A stretch of DNA of 64,000 nucleotides. It comes from Gymnorhina tibicen (taxonomy: Eukaryota > Chordata > Aves > Passeriformes > Artamidae). The notes under the pieces were generated by a model, which saw only the letters and a list, made by a program, of their open reading frames with translations, was not told where the DNA came from and did no database searches. The stretch is from contig VXAZ01007587.1 in NCBI GenBank assembly GCA_013399875.1, forward strand, positions 1-64,000, read 5' to 3'. Below are positions 24,558-38,116 of the stretch, piece by piece. Position 1 is the first letter of the stretch. Each line of letters opens with the position of its first letter. The translations under genes were made by a program, and so were the position numbers.

Positions 24558-25857
24558 TGCTAATTCATTGAAGCAAATTTGATGATTCTGTATCAGACTT
24601 TTTTAATATCTCCTTAACTTCCCCCTTCTTAAGTTGTATTTCTTTATGCTGTTTTTTGATATTTTATGCTGATTCACAGTTCTGATGTATTTTTTAAATT
24701 GTTCTGGAGTTTTGTACTGTATGCTATTTTGGATAAAGTAAAAAACTGGGCATAGATGAATATAGAAATAAGGAGCCAGAAGAAAAATTTTGGGGATAAA
24801 GAAAGGAACTCATGTCTGGTATTTATGTGGTAATTGTTAAATACGGTAATTCTGATATTAAAATGATATGTATGCTAATTAAATAGTTACATGAGGGACA
24901 GGAAAAAGGACAGATTTTCTTTGATTGGCCAGTATTTTCTAATTCTTTAAATTTGGTAGCTGTTCATTTTTTTTTATAAGTACACCACCATTCTCTGAAG
25001 TGAGTGTGCATTGTACAAAATGTGTATATCTTGAGTAGGCTAAAGCACTTGGTGCTTTTCAGTGTGTCTTGGCTAAGCAGCATGCTCACTGTTTCTGTTG
25101 ATTGCATTGTAAGAAATAATGTAAATTAATAATAGCAAAATAGATGTCAAATCATAGAAGCCATCCTGTGATTAGAACTGTTTAATTCCACATTTTCTGT
25201 GCTGTGGGAAATATGGTCCCCTTTTCTGCTTTCTTATTACAATAGAAAATTTTGATTATGATTTGAAAGTAGTATTTAACAAATAGTTTTATTCTCATCA
25301 GTGTATGTATCTTTGTGGTCACTCTGCAGCACGTTCCTTATGGTATGACCACAGAAGACCTGAGATACTTTGGTGAGCTGCTCTGCATAATATTTTCTTA
25401 AGGGTTAGAACAGAGTAGTGAGAACTGGAAAGTTTTGTCTTCTCTAATTCAGTTGAAATATATTTTCTGAGAATTTGGCTGTTGTGTTGGGTACCAAATT
25501 TTCCTATCTCTAATATTTATATATAACTTCTTCATAGGTAACATTTGTAAAGCAGTAATCATCTGATGAAAGGGGGCACATAATCGCAAAGTAGCATTGC
25601 TACACTTCATTAGTAATAGAAAATGGTTGCTGCTTATTTAGATACAGATATTTTTCAGAATTAACTTTTTGGGGTTTTTCATGCTTTTTTTCAAATACTG
25701 CTTGCTTATGTTCACTTCATGAACAGTAAGAGGGTTTACACATTGAAGTAGTGGTTAGACTTGCATTTGTGCTTTATAAAGTGCCCTGTCTGACTTCTGT
25801 CAAAATGTGCTGTAACATCCAAGGCAGGAATAGATAGATGGAACTAAAACTGGCGGT

Positions 25858-25879
25858 GGGGGGGAGATGGGATGGGGGG
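25858..25879 (+). other. G-quadruplex candidate
   Basis: Guanine runs of 7, 3 and 6 at 25858-25864, 25869-25871 and 25874-25879 allow four G3 tracts with loops of 1, 4 and 2 bases. This meets the usual G3+N1-7 pattern on the + (coding) strand of intron 1. Confidence 0.6.
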
Positions 25880-28800
25880 AGTAACTTTAAATATTTGGAA
25901 ATAAAAGTGATAGATTATGATATGTTTAATAGTCTTCTCAGCATGAGCATCTGTTCAGTGTGTATGTTTCTGTACATCTGGAGTTCTTTTTGTGGTGGGC
26001 GTAAAGTGTACAAATAGCATTAACATAGAATATTTAAAAAAAATACATCTGGTTATTGTCATCTTGGGTTATTGTGCTGTTAAATTGAATATGTAGTGCA
26101 TTTGCTTTGATGCTAAAGGCTTACTAAGCTTTGGAGACTGGAGCGTAGCTGATAATGAAGTTCTTGGTGTAATGAGAGGAGACACAGTGTGATTGGCACT
26201 CTGAAGTGGCTTCTTTGGAAATTAATTAAAGAGTTTGTGCTGTCTCTTTAAAAAAAAAAACAACCAGGAAGGATGTTTTTCGAATTTGGATGCACGTTCT
26301 GTCATTCCATCCCCTGTGAACCCCTTAATAGCAGTTGGCAGAAAAAGAGTTTGAATACCATGTCAGAACATTTTCAGTCTGTAGAACCAGTCTAGCCATC
26401 TGTTTCTCACCTCTTGATAAATATTTAAAACAGAAATTTTGCTGAGGGCTTTTGTGCTGAGATTTCATGATTAAACAGAAATGGCTGTAGAAGATTTAAT
26501 GATACTATTGTTGTGAGCTCCTTGGGGCCAGGAGCACACCATCTTCTATAATTAAGAAACCACTGGCACTGTAGAGTAGTATTTTAGAAATTAGTTATGT
26601 TGGACCAAAGAAAGATCAAAGTATATTTGGTGATGTGCTCTTTTTAATCTTTCCTTAAACAAAATTCATTCTGTGCCTAAACCCAAGTTCTGTTTTTAAA
26701 AATATTAACTCAGTTGCATCAGTAATTTTTCAAAAGCTGTTAAAAATTTTCTTACGCTTTCAGTCCCACTTTCAGACATTGTTTCCTTCTTGTTTTAAAA
26801 TCATAGTCTCTTTTTGTAGAAGATAAACTGTGTGGTGATATTTTCTAATCTTAGAAGTTGTCAAGTGTAATTATAAGTGGAAAACATCCACAGAATGTAA
26901 ATATGAAAGAGTTAGCGTCAAAAAGTAGCTAACTATTATGTAGCATACTTCTTTTGTAGTAATCTATTGTATTTTTGTTCACTAGATTAGAAAATTTATT
27001 TTTTAGTCAAGTAAAAGTTTTTTTCCAAGCAAAAAAAAGTTTTTCCCCTTGAAACTGAGAAACCTTTCTTGACAGTAAATGTGAATGTGGTTATGTAGTT
27101 ACTAGTAGTGTTAATACAGATAACAAACCACTGTAAATAATTCTAAATCTCAAACCCAAATCTCATCCCATATGGAAGTTCTTCTGTGCTTTTGAATTTT
27201 AATATTTTGTAAACTTACTTTCCAGTGTGCTAACATACACTGTGTTAAAGGCAGTACTCTATTTAACAGGGAGATGTTTGAGAGATGGAACATGGATTTC
27301 CCCCCCTCCCCCCTGATTTCTCCGTCAACTTAAACCAAAGATTGCAAACAGTACTCTGTAGAGATTCTCTCTTCATTCAGTACTCTTGCTGTTGTGATCT
27401 GCAGATGTGTGCAAGGAATGTGTCTTGTGGCTGAAGTATAAGATTACAGAGTTTTCCGGATGCATGGGATGGTTACATGTTTCCTCTGTCTTGGGTGACA
27501 TGCTGGATAAAATGGCTAATTGCTGTGAGGTTCCAGTCCTACAAGGAGTATTGTGCAGCTTATCTCATCCTTGTGAAGACCTCTGAGATTTCCAGCTAGA
27601 AAGTTATGTAAGGATCAAATACCTGGTTGTTGAAAGTGTAGTTACTTTAGGCTTTGGTGTGAAAACAGTTGTATTGAGTTTTAGTTGGAAATGTTTGTCT
27701 GTATTTTTCCAGCAATTGTCTGGTTCACAAACATCTGACCTTTTTACTGGTTTTTCCAGGAAGGGGTGTGTCATTGTCATGAGACTTTATCAGTTTGGGT
27801 TTTTGATGTTGAACATAATTTAAGAATACGTACATGTGTCCTTGACTATCTGCTTAGAAAGGGGTTTTTTTTTGAGTTCTGAAAACTTTATGATCTGATA
27901 TCTATTAAAAAGGCATCTGTTTTTATTTATGGCCCCACTTGTTTATGTACTTGGAAGTGTATATGCATTTCAATGAAGTTTGTATGAACATACATGAGAC
28001 TTTACTAATCTGGAAATCCTGACCACTGGAAAAGTATTGCTGTCTTGTAAAAAATGTATGCAGTATCCTTGTTCATAGTAAGAAATCTGAGAGTTGCCTT
28101 TATCAAGATTCTAAATGCTGCAGCTGTCACTTGATTTCCTGAGTGAGAATGGTAAAAAGGTTGTTGGAGATAAAAGATCTTGCAATCTCAGCCAAGCTCA
28201 GGATTTGTTTAGAGTGTATCTGTCAAAATAACGATCCTTTGGAATGGCAAAGCCACTAGAATTCGGGATGGAGAAAAACATGAGTAGAGAAAAGTCTGTT
28301 GGCGGTGTGCTTCTGAACTGAGGGTTGCCCAAGTAGGTATGATTTGTGCTTTCAGGTGAATACTGGAAGACAGAAGGTTTGTGTTATTGCTTGTGTAGAG
28401 TTGTCACTGATGCTGTAGACCTACTGAAATAAGTCTAAAATATCTAAAAGTTAATTAGTGTTGTATTTAAATTAGTTCTTATACTGATCTGGGTGAGACC
28501 CTCGTTAATATAGTATCTTTAAATACTTCAGTCCTTACAGTTGCAGAGCACTTTTTAGTGTGCTTGGTAAAGCCAGTAATTGAGTAACATAGGGTGTTTT
28601 ATTTGTTTATGGAGGGGAAGTTATTTAACACATTTCAGAGTAAGTTTTCGTTGTTCATACAACATGTGCATACTTTTTAAAGAACTTGAATTCCTTTTGG
28701 TAGAGAAAATAATTCCCTGAAGTCCAGATATGTTCAGCTTTTTCCTTGTAATGGTGAACAAACTGTTCAGTGAAAGCTGAAATTCCAATCAGATTGTTTC

Positions 28801-31800
28801 ATTTTGCCCCTAGTGAGTTTACGTACCCCAGTCCCAGTGCTCTCTTGGCAGAAGGTTTGGAGGTTTGTCTTCACATGTATGTCAGTGCTTCAGCTGGATG
28901 GGAAAAGAAGGGAAAAAAGTATTATAATAATAAAAGCCTTCTGGTTTTCATTAAAATGCAGACCCTCTACACTGACTTTGTTTATGGAATTATCTGCAAT
29001 AAATTTCTGAGTTGCTGGTTTGGTTTTTTTTTCAGCTATAAGTTCTAGTCTAAGAGGAGAGTGGCAGGAGTATTATATTTCCTACTAGGTGACTAGAACA
29101 GGAGAGGGCTTAATTTTAGGTGTACTAAATTTTCTGATAATTTCTACTGTATGGAAATTTGAAATAGTTACATGTAAGATTCACGAATACCTTTTCTTTT
29201 CTTTGATTTTTTTTTTTTTGTTTAGTTAGAATTCTGCTTTGTCATTTACAATGAAAAGGGCATTAGAGTAATGAAACTGCTTTCTGGCATCGTGGTTTGT
29301 ACATTTGTCCATAGCTTTATTACTTTTTACATCTTTTGCAGGAGAAGTGCAGTTTTCCTGTGAGCTAAAATGCTGATATTGCAGGACCTGAATTTTTCTT
29401 GGGCTTTACTGTGGAACTCTTGTGTCGTCTTGGCCAAATAAACTTAATTTTTGTCTCTGTTAGTTGGGTTGTAAAATTGGAATACACTTTGTTTCTTTTA
29501 ATCAAATTAATACCATAACAATATTTGTAGAATACTTTAACATTCTTTAATGTGTAAGGGCACAGTAATATAGCGTTTTAAAATGTTGAAAGTAACCCTT
29601 GTGCTTTTTCCTGGTTTTGGAGGGGATAGAGTTAATTTACTACTTAGTAGCTGGTACAGTTGCTGTGATTTGGATGCTCACAAGTGTTTGTTCCAGAGGC
29701 AAGTACCATGCGAATCACTTCTCCTTGGCTGGTGCACAGCAAATAGTACAACATGCTTTTTTGTAGTTCTGTATTAAGTAAAAGATACTTTTTTCAGTAT
29801 TGTGCAATGAAATGACATCCACTAGATTTTAGTTTGGAGTTATTTAAGTACTAAAGAACTTTTGAGATGACAGCAATTGCACTGGAGAGTTGAGAGGCAG
29901 CCTTTTGGCATGCTTGAGGTAACCAGATGTGAATGCAGGTGATGAAGATGGTTGTGCCTTTTGGATCTCCATCTGCTTTGTAAATCCTTTGGAAAGAGAG
30001 CATTTGATTGCTGGATTCTTTCTCATGATGAATGCTCAATTCAAGTGGGTGTGAAAATCTCACTACGTAAATTCTGGTTGGTAGAGTAATTGGAGGGCAT
30101 TTTCTTCAAATGTGAGTATGCTTCTTGAACACTTCGTCTTTACCCCACATAGCTCATATTTTTCAGAGAAGGTCAGTAATGTTTTACTTTTCTTATAATA
30201 TCTTCAAATAAGCATTTGGTCTAGGTGGCATGGGGTTTTCTTCTGGCAGTGAGTGGGAAAATAATTGATGTATGTGAACCCAAGACAACACCTGTGCTGC
30301 AGTGCAGCTGGCTGTCTCTACAGCAGGGGAATACTCTGGAAGGGGAAGTGGAAATGCTTATAATATCCAACACTTTTTAATCCTTAAAATAAATGGATAA
30401 AGTATTCCTGTTTCAGCTATCTGTTATGGCATCTAATTGTCCTGCAGTTTTCCCCCCTATTTGTATGAAGTCAGTCACAATCAGAGGAATATTTAGGGTA
30501 TTTGACATTTGTAATCAAGTGTTGGAGTGTATTTTATGTTTGTATTTATGTAGCACCTAGTACCTTTAGTCACATAGTGGCCTTCTGTTGTGCTGCATTC
30601 TACACAAACTCATAATAAAGAGCATCCCCAATCCAACTTTGAATTCCAGCAGGGACTGTGTCATTTGGTGGTCGTGCCAAATGAGAGTTGTGCAAACCCC
30701 AGTATTGTTCAGCACAGTGGGCAGTGTTCTCAACTGCAGCCTCTTCACTGTTTCTTTTGGTAAGCCTTGCAACCGAAGGGTGGCAGTGGGGTGTACCTTT
30801 GTCATGTTTGCAGGGGATGAGAACCCAAACAACCTAAGAGAATGCAGGAAATACTTGTTGAAATGTACAAGGGAGTGTTGGTGTCTCAAGTGAAGCAAAC
30901 AGTAATCCTTTGGTATGATGAGGTAATAAGCTGGAGTCAGCCAGCAGTGCCCTTGAAAGTGGGGTTAAGCAGCTAATGTTTGATGCGATAGAGAAGGATG
31001 CAAAGAGACTGGAAGAGATAATGCTGGGTGAAAAACGTGGGTGAAAGGATAATCTCTCGATACCAGAGAAGAGGATGTGGTGTGGTTGAGAAATGAGATG
31101 GGTAGAGAATGTGTAAATATTGCAGATATTGGAATGGTTAGAAAGAGACCGATTAAAAAAAAAAAAAAAGAAATTGTTAACAAGTTTTAGGATGGACACA
31201 GATTTGAGATTCAGAAAAGAAGTCAAATAACCAGGTGAAAGAGAGGTTGAAGTTTGAGGCCCTAGTATAAAAGGTATAAACCAGCAAAGTGCAATAGCTG
31301 CAAGGATATGATGGACATTATATGCTTTTAAATGAAGTGTTTTATCTTAGTTTTTCCCTGAAAACAAGTTCAAATTTGTCATTAGTAAATGGAAAACTGT
31401 TTGAAGGTCCACTAAGGAAGACTGATAAAAAAATTTTGTTCTGTAGAATCAAAAAAGGACTCCCTCATGCCCCTGATATCTACTTTATTTGGATCCTAAC
31501 AGTGCAGGTACTTAATTACTTATTTAATTTTACCAGTACGTGTTCATTTTATGAGCAAAAATCTCACAGGATCAGTGAAACTCATTAATGTGCTTGAGTG
31601 TAGATACTGTATTGCCAGGAAATTTTCAAAGCAGTTTTTTTGTTTTTAAGAAAGGGAATATTTGCAAACTAGCTCTACCTGTAACTTGCAGTTGATGCAC
31701 GGCATTATTTAAATCAGCAGCAATTACTGATGTTATTTTCTTTAATTTAGTGGATCTCTTTTCAGCCTTAGGAGTTTTGACTGCTATGAAGCTATGAAGT

Positions 31801-34800
31801 GTGAGTTAGAAGAACAAGGATATGTACTTGGATTTATGAATGGCAAAACCTTTATTTTCAGAGTATTTATGATTTATTTAATTGAAAGCTTTCTCTCAGT
31901 AACTGTGGTTTTTATTATCTGGGAAATCTGCTAAACAGATGATGACATTTCAGATCTGTGCAATATGGTCAAGGTGTTACAAATTTGTTTGGAGGAGGGC
32001 AAGAAAAGGACGAACTTCTCTTGAAAAGTTCTTCAGCATGTTGTAATAAAGTGGTAAAAACCAGACTGGAATGTCTGGTTAGGTCTCATGTCTAAGAAGA
32101 TGGCATGTTTAAAGAGGAAGAATTAATTTCTTGAAAATAAATAGTAACTTACCAGGAAAATCCAAATGTTTGGGATTTTTCTACATTGTAAGTATTGTGA
32201 GGGCAACGTAGACTGTACAGTTCTATGAAACTTAAATAGAAACGTCACTATGTGAGGCAAGCTGAGCAGTTTTGTGAAGTACCCTGGCTCTGCATGATAC
32301 TCAAATATTTACTCCTGTAGCAAGAGGTGTGGTGGTCTGATTGTTTAGATTGAGACTGAGGAAACAGAGGTTGTGGGTTATTTGTTTTGGTTTATCTTGA
32401 TTGCTTCTTTGTTTTGTAAAAGCTGTGAGGTCTTTTGTGTTATTTCTGCTGAAGTTTTGCAATCACATAAACTGGATCTTTTAACTTAATCTCCCCAAGT
32501 TTGAGATGATGTTAATATTAAGACCTCTCTCTCATAACAAGGGTAACTTCTTTCCAAAATGGCTTTTTAAGAAACATATTCACTTTGATATTGGTGCTAG
32601 GGAGAATAATTATCATCTTTCCAGGAAGGATGTTGCAGTTCCTCCTCACTAGTCAAGAACTTGAGAGATACAAGTGTGATTTCCCCGAGGTCCAGCTTTG
32701 TGTTCTGCATTCCTGAGAGGAAAGCAGTGAGGTAGGAGTAGTTGTGCGCAAAACAAGAAGTTTTTACTGGAAGAAACATCCGGTTAGTGGATTGGAATTG
32801 GAGTTTTATAAAACCAGGGATTGGCTCTGTATATTAAAACTGTAGTAGGTGCAAACAAACCCGGTGTTAGGCTGAGTGTGCTACCTACTCTACTCTTCCT
32901 GCTTGGATGTCTTAGCACTCAGTGACTTCCAATTATTTTGGTTCTGTGGGGTTGTCATTCAGTTTCACTGAAGTTTCAATAGTTGAACTTGAAGTAATTT
33001 TTATAAGAGGTTTAAAATAGTCTTAAAGATGAGATGCCAGTGGTATTTATGCTTAGTGATTCTTAGATAAAATGTTTTTCCATGTTCTGTCTGGTTTATA
33101 CTTCAAGGCTGTAATTGTGGGCTGTGTAATGAATACATTTTGACATCATTTGTATAAAATGCCTTGCAATTTTTGAGAAAACATGTAATTGTCTTAAGGA
33201 GATAGTGCTGAATGGCCAGGATTCATGCTTTTTGGAATAATGAGGTACCATGGAATATCAGTGCTTCAAGCTCAAATTTCAACCTTGAGTTTTAATTCTG
33301 AAAGGAGAGCTTATACAGACCTTTATGCACCTTAGGTGGGAATAGTGCTGTTTATATATACTGGATGCTGGGAAATGTGAATTTTAAGACCTTATATGTA
33401 AATGTCTCTTACGATCTTGATAGACTATTTGTAGTACTTTGTACTTAACATTTCAATTTCTAATCATGCAGGCATAATCAGACTGTAAGTCAAACCTGAA
33501 ACTTGTGGCTTCCCTGACTGCTTTTCTTCATTATGTCATTGGAAAAGAGGTTTGATTTTTTGCTGACTTATGTTCATTTGTGGGAAGAGGATCATGCTCC
33601 CCTATCTCCCTAGTTAATCTAACAGTTGTTTGGATGTTGCCTGTTATCCTTTCAGGACTGTTACCAGTTATGCTGTTACAAAGACAGCATAGCTTTTCAT
33701 AATGTTGGTTCTTCCTGTCCTTTCTTAATCAGTGTAAAACAATGTTTCATGTAGTGTAAAGGGGTTTTTGTTTTTTAAGGAAGGTGGTGAATTTTAAAGC
33801 ATTTCTTCAAGATCACTTTGCAGATTTTTCATTTATTTTCAGTTGATTTAAATTATCTCAAAGTAGCACAGTATGCAGTTGAACCTCATTGCAGGAATTT
33901 TTTTTTTTTTTTGATTTTACTGTACTTTGCAAAAAGCTGATAAGGGCACTTGAAAAATATAACTAAAAATCTGTGTATTCCTGCCGTAGTAAAGGGGTTT
34001 GAGGCTTTGCTTGTAGTTGGGTGCTTTATCTTTCAAAAGTCTCTGCTACTAAAGCTAATCCAATAGTAAGTTTATAGCAGGAAATGGCACCCTAACATCT
34101 TAAACAGCTTTTTTTTTTACCATCAGATTTTACTTGTCTTTGTTCTGAAAACAGTTTCTTCTGATCTTCATGTAGTAGAAGTTCCTAACAATTTACTTTC
34201 TCCATTGTTAGTTTGTTTAGACTGTCTTACGTTATTTTTATTCATAATCTTTTTTTCTTTGGTTACAAATGAATTGCTTACAATTCATTCAGTTGCTTCA
34301 GCAGCATTAGTTTCTGTATTCTGCTTAGTATTAACTTCTGTGTTATGAGGAAAAGAGATGAATAAAGAGAATGGCAAGTTAACAGTGAAGTATGAGTTAC
34401 ACAAAGTTATTTGTGAGGTCGTCTTTTGAGGTACCACATGCTTTCTGATGTATGCAGTTTTCTTCTGGGCTTTGTAGGATCTGTGTTTATCGTTTCTATA
34501 ACATGATATAAAACATATGCAACACCTGTAGAGGTGTTCCTGAAGGCTTTAATGTTAGTATTTCAGAAGGCTTTCATAATCTGTATTTCCCTATGAAGAA
34601 CACTTTTCAGTAGCCATTACTGCTTTAACTTTTTGGAGTGGAAACAATGGTAGGTATGTTTTAGATAGTGCTTAAATGTACAGTTTATGAGATTATCTTT
34701 TGACTTTAAGGACAGCATATCAGAAGACATTTCTAGTAAAGCTGACACAGAAGGTAGTATTTCTTATCCAGTTACATTCATCTGGCTGGAAACTGTTTAC

Positions 34801-35710
34801 TGTTTTAGCTGCAAGTAGTTTATTTGAATTATATTAGATGTGCTGTTGCCCTACATTAGTATTAGGAATCCTAAGTTACATCATGGAAAAACACCTTTAT
34901 TCAGAATTTTCTCCATGATTTTATGTGTCTGAATTCACGTCAGTATTTGTCTAATACTTGTGCATTTATTGCTGTTGTGACCCAGTTCAATTGCCACTCA
35001 GTTTTCTGCTGTAGTTTCTGGGAATCTACTTGTTTCTGTTAGAGTTTTTTACCTATTACATCTGTTTATTGCAAAAATCTATTACTAGTTTATGCATTAC
35101 GGTTGTAAAAATTAATTAAAAGAATTGTTTCCAAGAAACAGATTCAGAAATCAGAGATGACTGTGCAGGTGTTGTGATAAGTGTCTTTGTTGAAGTGGGG
35201 AAAACTATTTTGCAACATGGTTGAAAAACATTTTAATTAGCATTGTAGTTGATTGTTAAGTTTGGAATCCTTTATGTGAAATGTTTGCAATGGTCTTGAG
35301 CAACAAAATTCTGTATCAATCAGATAAATGGCTTAGTTAAAAGTATTATTGTTAAGATATTAGTATGTGTTATCTCAGCATGATTTTAACATGGAAGTAA
35401 AACATAAGACACTGATGTTGGTGACAACCATTTAAGATGAATGCTGAGATCCACAACAGTTTAGAGAGCATTGCATAATTTCTGAGTTGCTCTCATGTTG
35501 CTGTTGGTTGTCTCTGTGAAGTAAATAGTTGATACATTTGTGTGAACGAGCTGGTTTGTGGAATGCTAGAAATTCAAGTATTTATTTTATGCTACTATGT
35601 ATTCTTGAGAGGCGTAAAAGTTTTTGATTGTATGTAACCAGAAAAAAAGAAACTTTAATTTTATTATCAGGAGTGTACTCTAATTGCAGCAGGTTGATAG
35701 CAAATGAGTA

Positions 35711-35770
35711 TTCCCAGCCCAGTGGACTAATGCCAAATGTGTGCCAGCCTAATGAACTAATGCCACTAGT
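35711..35770 (+). repeat. Two-copy imperfect tandem repeat, period 30 bp
   Basis: The unit at 35711-35740 repeats at 35741-35770; the shared cores are CCAGCC, ACTAATGCCA and a G/T end. Because 30 is a multiple of three, the minus-strand open frame here shows a ten-residue repeat (GISSLGW / GISPLGW), which I take as a by-product. Confidence 0.8.
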
Positions 35771-37454
35771 GCAGGGCACATCTCATGTGAGTTGATTCAT
35801 GCTTATATATATAAAATCTAATTTGAAAACGGAATTTTTAACAATTACAATAAAACCAAGTCCAATAGAACTTTGGGAACTGAAAAGAAAATGTATTACA
35901 GTATAGGCTTGCTTTGTGCAATTTAAGAAATACCAAGAATTAACCCATGTTTCATGACATTAACATCAGGGTCATATTCATTTAAGTGATTTGGGCTCAA
36001 GTCTCGTTCTCTGGATGACTCAGATGGAAAAGTCAAATTGTAAGCAATAACCTTTCTCTTCTGTATTCTCTCCTTATAGAAGTCTTTCTAGACTGTACGG
36101 GGTTATTTTCAATTCACAGAAGAGTGAAGTTGCTTCAGAGTAAAGAAACAGAAGAAATCTAGCATTCTGACAAACTTTGCATTGAGAATGTAATTGCTAA
36201 AGAGCTGTTTCAGGATACTGCTGACAAGTTAAGATAAAAATATATTCTTGACTTAGTTTATCCAGTTTTGCTGCCTTTGTTTCAGTTTACTAATTTTCTT
36301 TGTAACTGGATAGTGGATATACTTCATCTTGGTGCAAGATACTTAATATATTTCAGTTTATCAGTTAAGTAGTTTGTTTATGCTTTTTTTGTAATATGAA
36401 AACAAATATTGCTTTCATGATTAAACTTGTGATTTTTTTTAATATAAATTGTGCATTTTGCTCCTGTAAAAGTATAATAATTTTGCATATTCTTATGAAG
36501 CATTTTAAAGCATCTGGGAAATAATTCCTTCCTGTGACTATTTTGTGATATGGTGTGTGATACTGTAAGAATAACACTCAAAATTTAGTCAAATATATTT
36601 TAATAAGCTATCTTTTGAGTGTTTTAAATATTTAGTACTTCTCTGAGGCAGATGGGGACAATAGTTTCAAATAGATTCCTTTCCAAATCATTCTCTTCAG
36701 AAAAAAAGATACGCATGGTTTTTTACACAATGATATGTAACTACATAAAAATCAAAAATAGAGCTACTTGGGGAAAAGGCACTTCCTTTAATTTTTTCTG
36801 CCACAAAATCATGATGTGTTTTTGCTTACAAATTGGCATGCTTTAATCACTGATTTGTAAATGTTTTTTCTAATATATAAAGCGTTAAGGCTCCCTAGAT
36901 ATGAAACATCAATTTTCAGTGTTATTTTAATCAAGCTAGTAATGTTAAAAACAAAGTTGAACTCCCATGTGCAATTAGATGGTTTCAGTTTTATAGTCAG
37001 TGTAATAAAAGATATAACAGTTTTATTCAGTATGAAAGAAATGGGTTTTGGTTTTCTCATTATGTCATGTTTTATTCAATATTTGAGGCTGTTTGTCAGA
37101 ATTTCTTTAGTATTTCTTTGACAGTTCCTAGACCATTGATTATTTGCAGAGATTTATCACTTATTGGTTAATATTTTGCTATTTTAATTCCATGCAGACT
37201 TAGTGAAATGAGTGCTTAGTAAAGACGTGAGTAGCACTTCATGTTGAAGGATGAAATTGCAAATAATTAGGTTTTCCATATAGGACGTAATGAATGTGGT
37301 GTGGCAATGACATAAAATACAGGAAAAGTTATATCTTTAGATGACAGAAAGACTGCCACTTTCTTCTACTTCAAGGTCCATGTGTGATAATAGTGATAAG
37401 TTTTGCAGGGTTCTTTGGTGAGACCTGGTTTTTGAAAGGAAAGTACATGTACAA

Positions 37455-37627
37455 AGGTCTGGAGGTGTTCAAGGCCAGGCTGGATGAGGCTCTGAGTGAC
37501 CTGGTGTAGTGGAAGGTATCCCTATCCTGGGCAGGATATGTCAGGATTTGCCACATCCTATGGCAGGACATTTGGAACAAGATCATCTTTAAGGTCCTCT
37601 CCAACCGAAGCCATTCTGTGATTCTAC
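37455..37627 (+). mobile_element. CR1 non-LTR retrotransposon, 3' fragment, plus sense
   Basis: Matches the 3' end of avian CR1: the last codons of the reverse-transcriptase ORF (GAGGTGTTCAAGGCCAGGCT..., giving the family's EVFKARLD-type end), then the UTR phrase TTTAAGGTCCTCTCCAACC and the terminal CATTCTGTGATTCTA. CR1 elements end in such an 8-bp repeat rather than poly(A). The copy is strongly 5' truncated, as most CR1 copies are, and is inactive. Confidence 0.88.
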
Positions 37628-38116
37628 ATAGTGAATATGTAGTAAATTACTCTTCTGATCTGCAGTATTTGCTGCAGTTGAATTTTGAACTACATCTGCA
37701 GTATATTGTTGAGCACTTTTACTGTTTTGCTCTTTATTTTTTCTGATTTGGTGACACCGAAAAGTCATTAGGAAAGAAATCTAGTAATTATTTACTACAG
37801 TAGCAGTTTTTCTGTGGTCAGTGGAACAAGATGCTTTGCATGGAGTATAGAATTAACACAGTGTTTAAAGTGCTGCTGTTAAATTGGATTCCCACAGTAT
37901 TTCTTTATTAAGGCAGGAAGAATGTTCCCAGTATCTGCTTTTGGAGTAAACAGTGAAGTTATGTCAGAAGGGTAAGCAGTGCAAAAGAGGCTTAAAGAAG
38001 GAATTAAAAGGGAAGTAGTAGATGAACAGGAGTTGAAAAAAATTAGACTAGAAGAATAAAAACTGATGCTGAGAAATTATGAGAGGGAGAAACTGGCAAA
38101 GATGCTTCTGTTTCAG

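Larger units (their letters stand above)
22561..37454 (+). other. FNBP1L: FNBP1L intron 1, first part
   Basis: Starts with a second GC-rich, CpG-containing patch at about 22920-23060, then becomes AT-rich. I see no exon, RNA gene or named repeat. Minor structures are a 21-bp-period tandem at 24516-24557, a G-quadruplex candidate at 25858-25879, a C7TC6 run at 27300-27313, an A15 run near 31154-31168, a T-run near 33898-33912 and a 30-bp-period tandem at 35711-35770. It is intron only if the CpG island at 21441-22560 carries exon 1. Confidence 0.65.

Noticed and set aside
27300..27313. C7TC6 run as a minus-strand G-quadruplex
   Set aside because: It yields only three G3 tracts with usable loops, one short of the standard motif.
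30700..31000. Possible ancient plus-sense CR1 piece (GAGTCAGCCAGCAGTGCCCTTG near 30934-30955 recalls the CR1 ORF)
   Set aside because: Similarity covers only about 20-40 bases and is lost on both sides; not enough without a repeat search.
31154..31168. A15 run that might end a processed retrocopy
   Set aside because: No target-site duplication or gene-like sequence could be found upstream.
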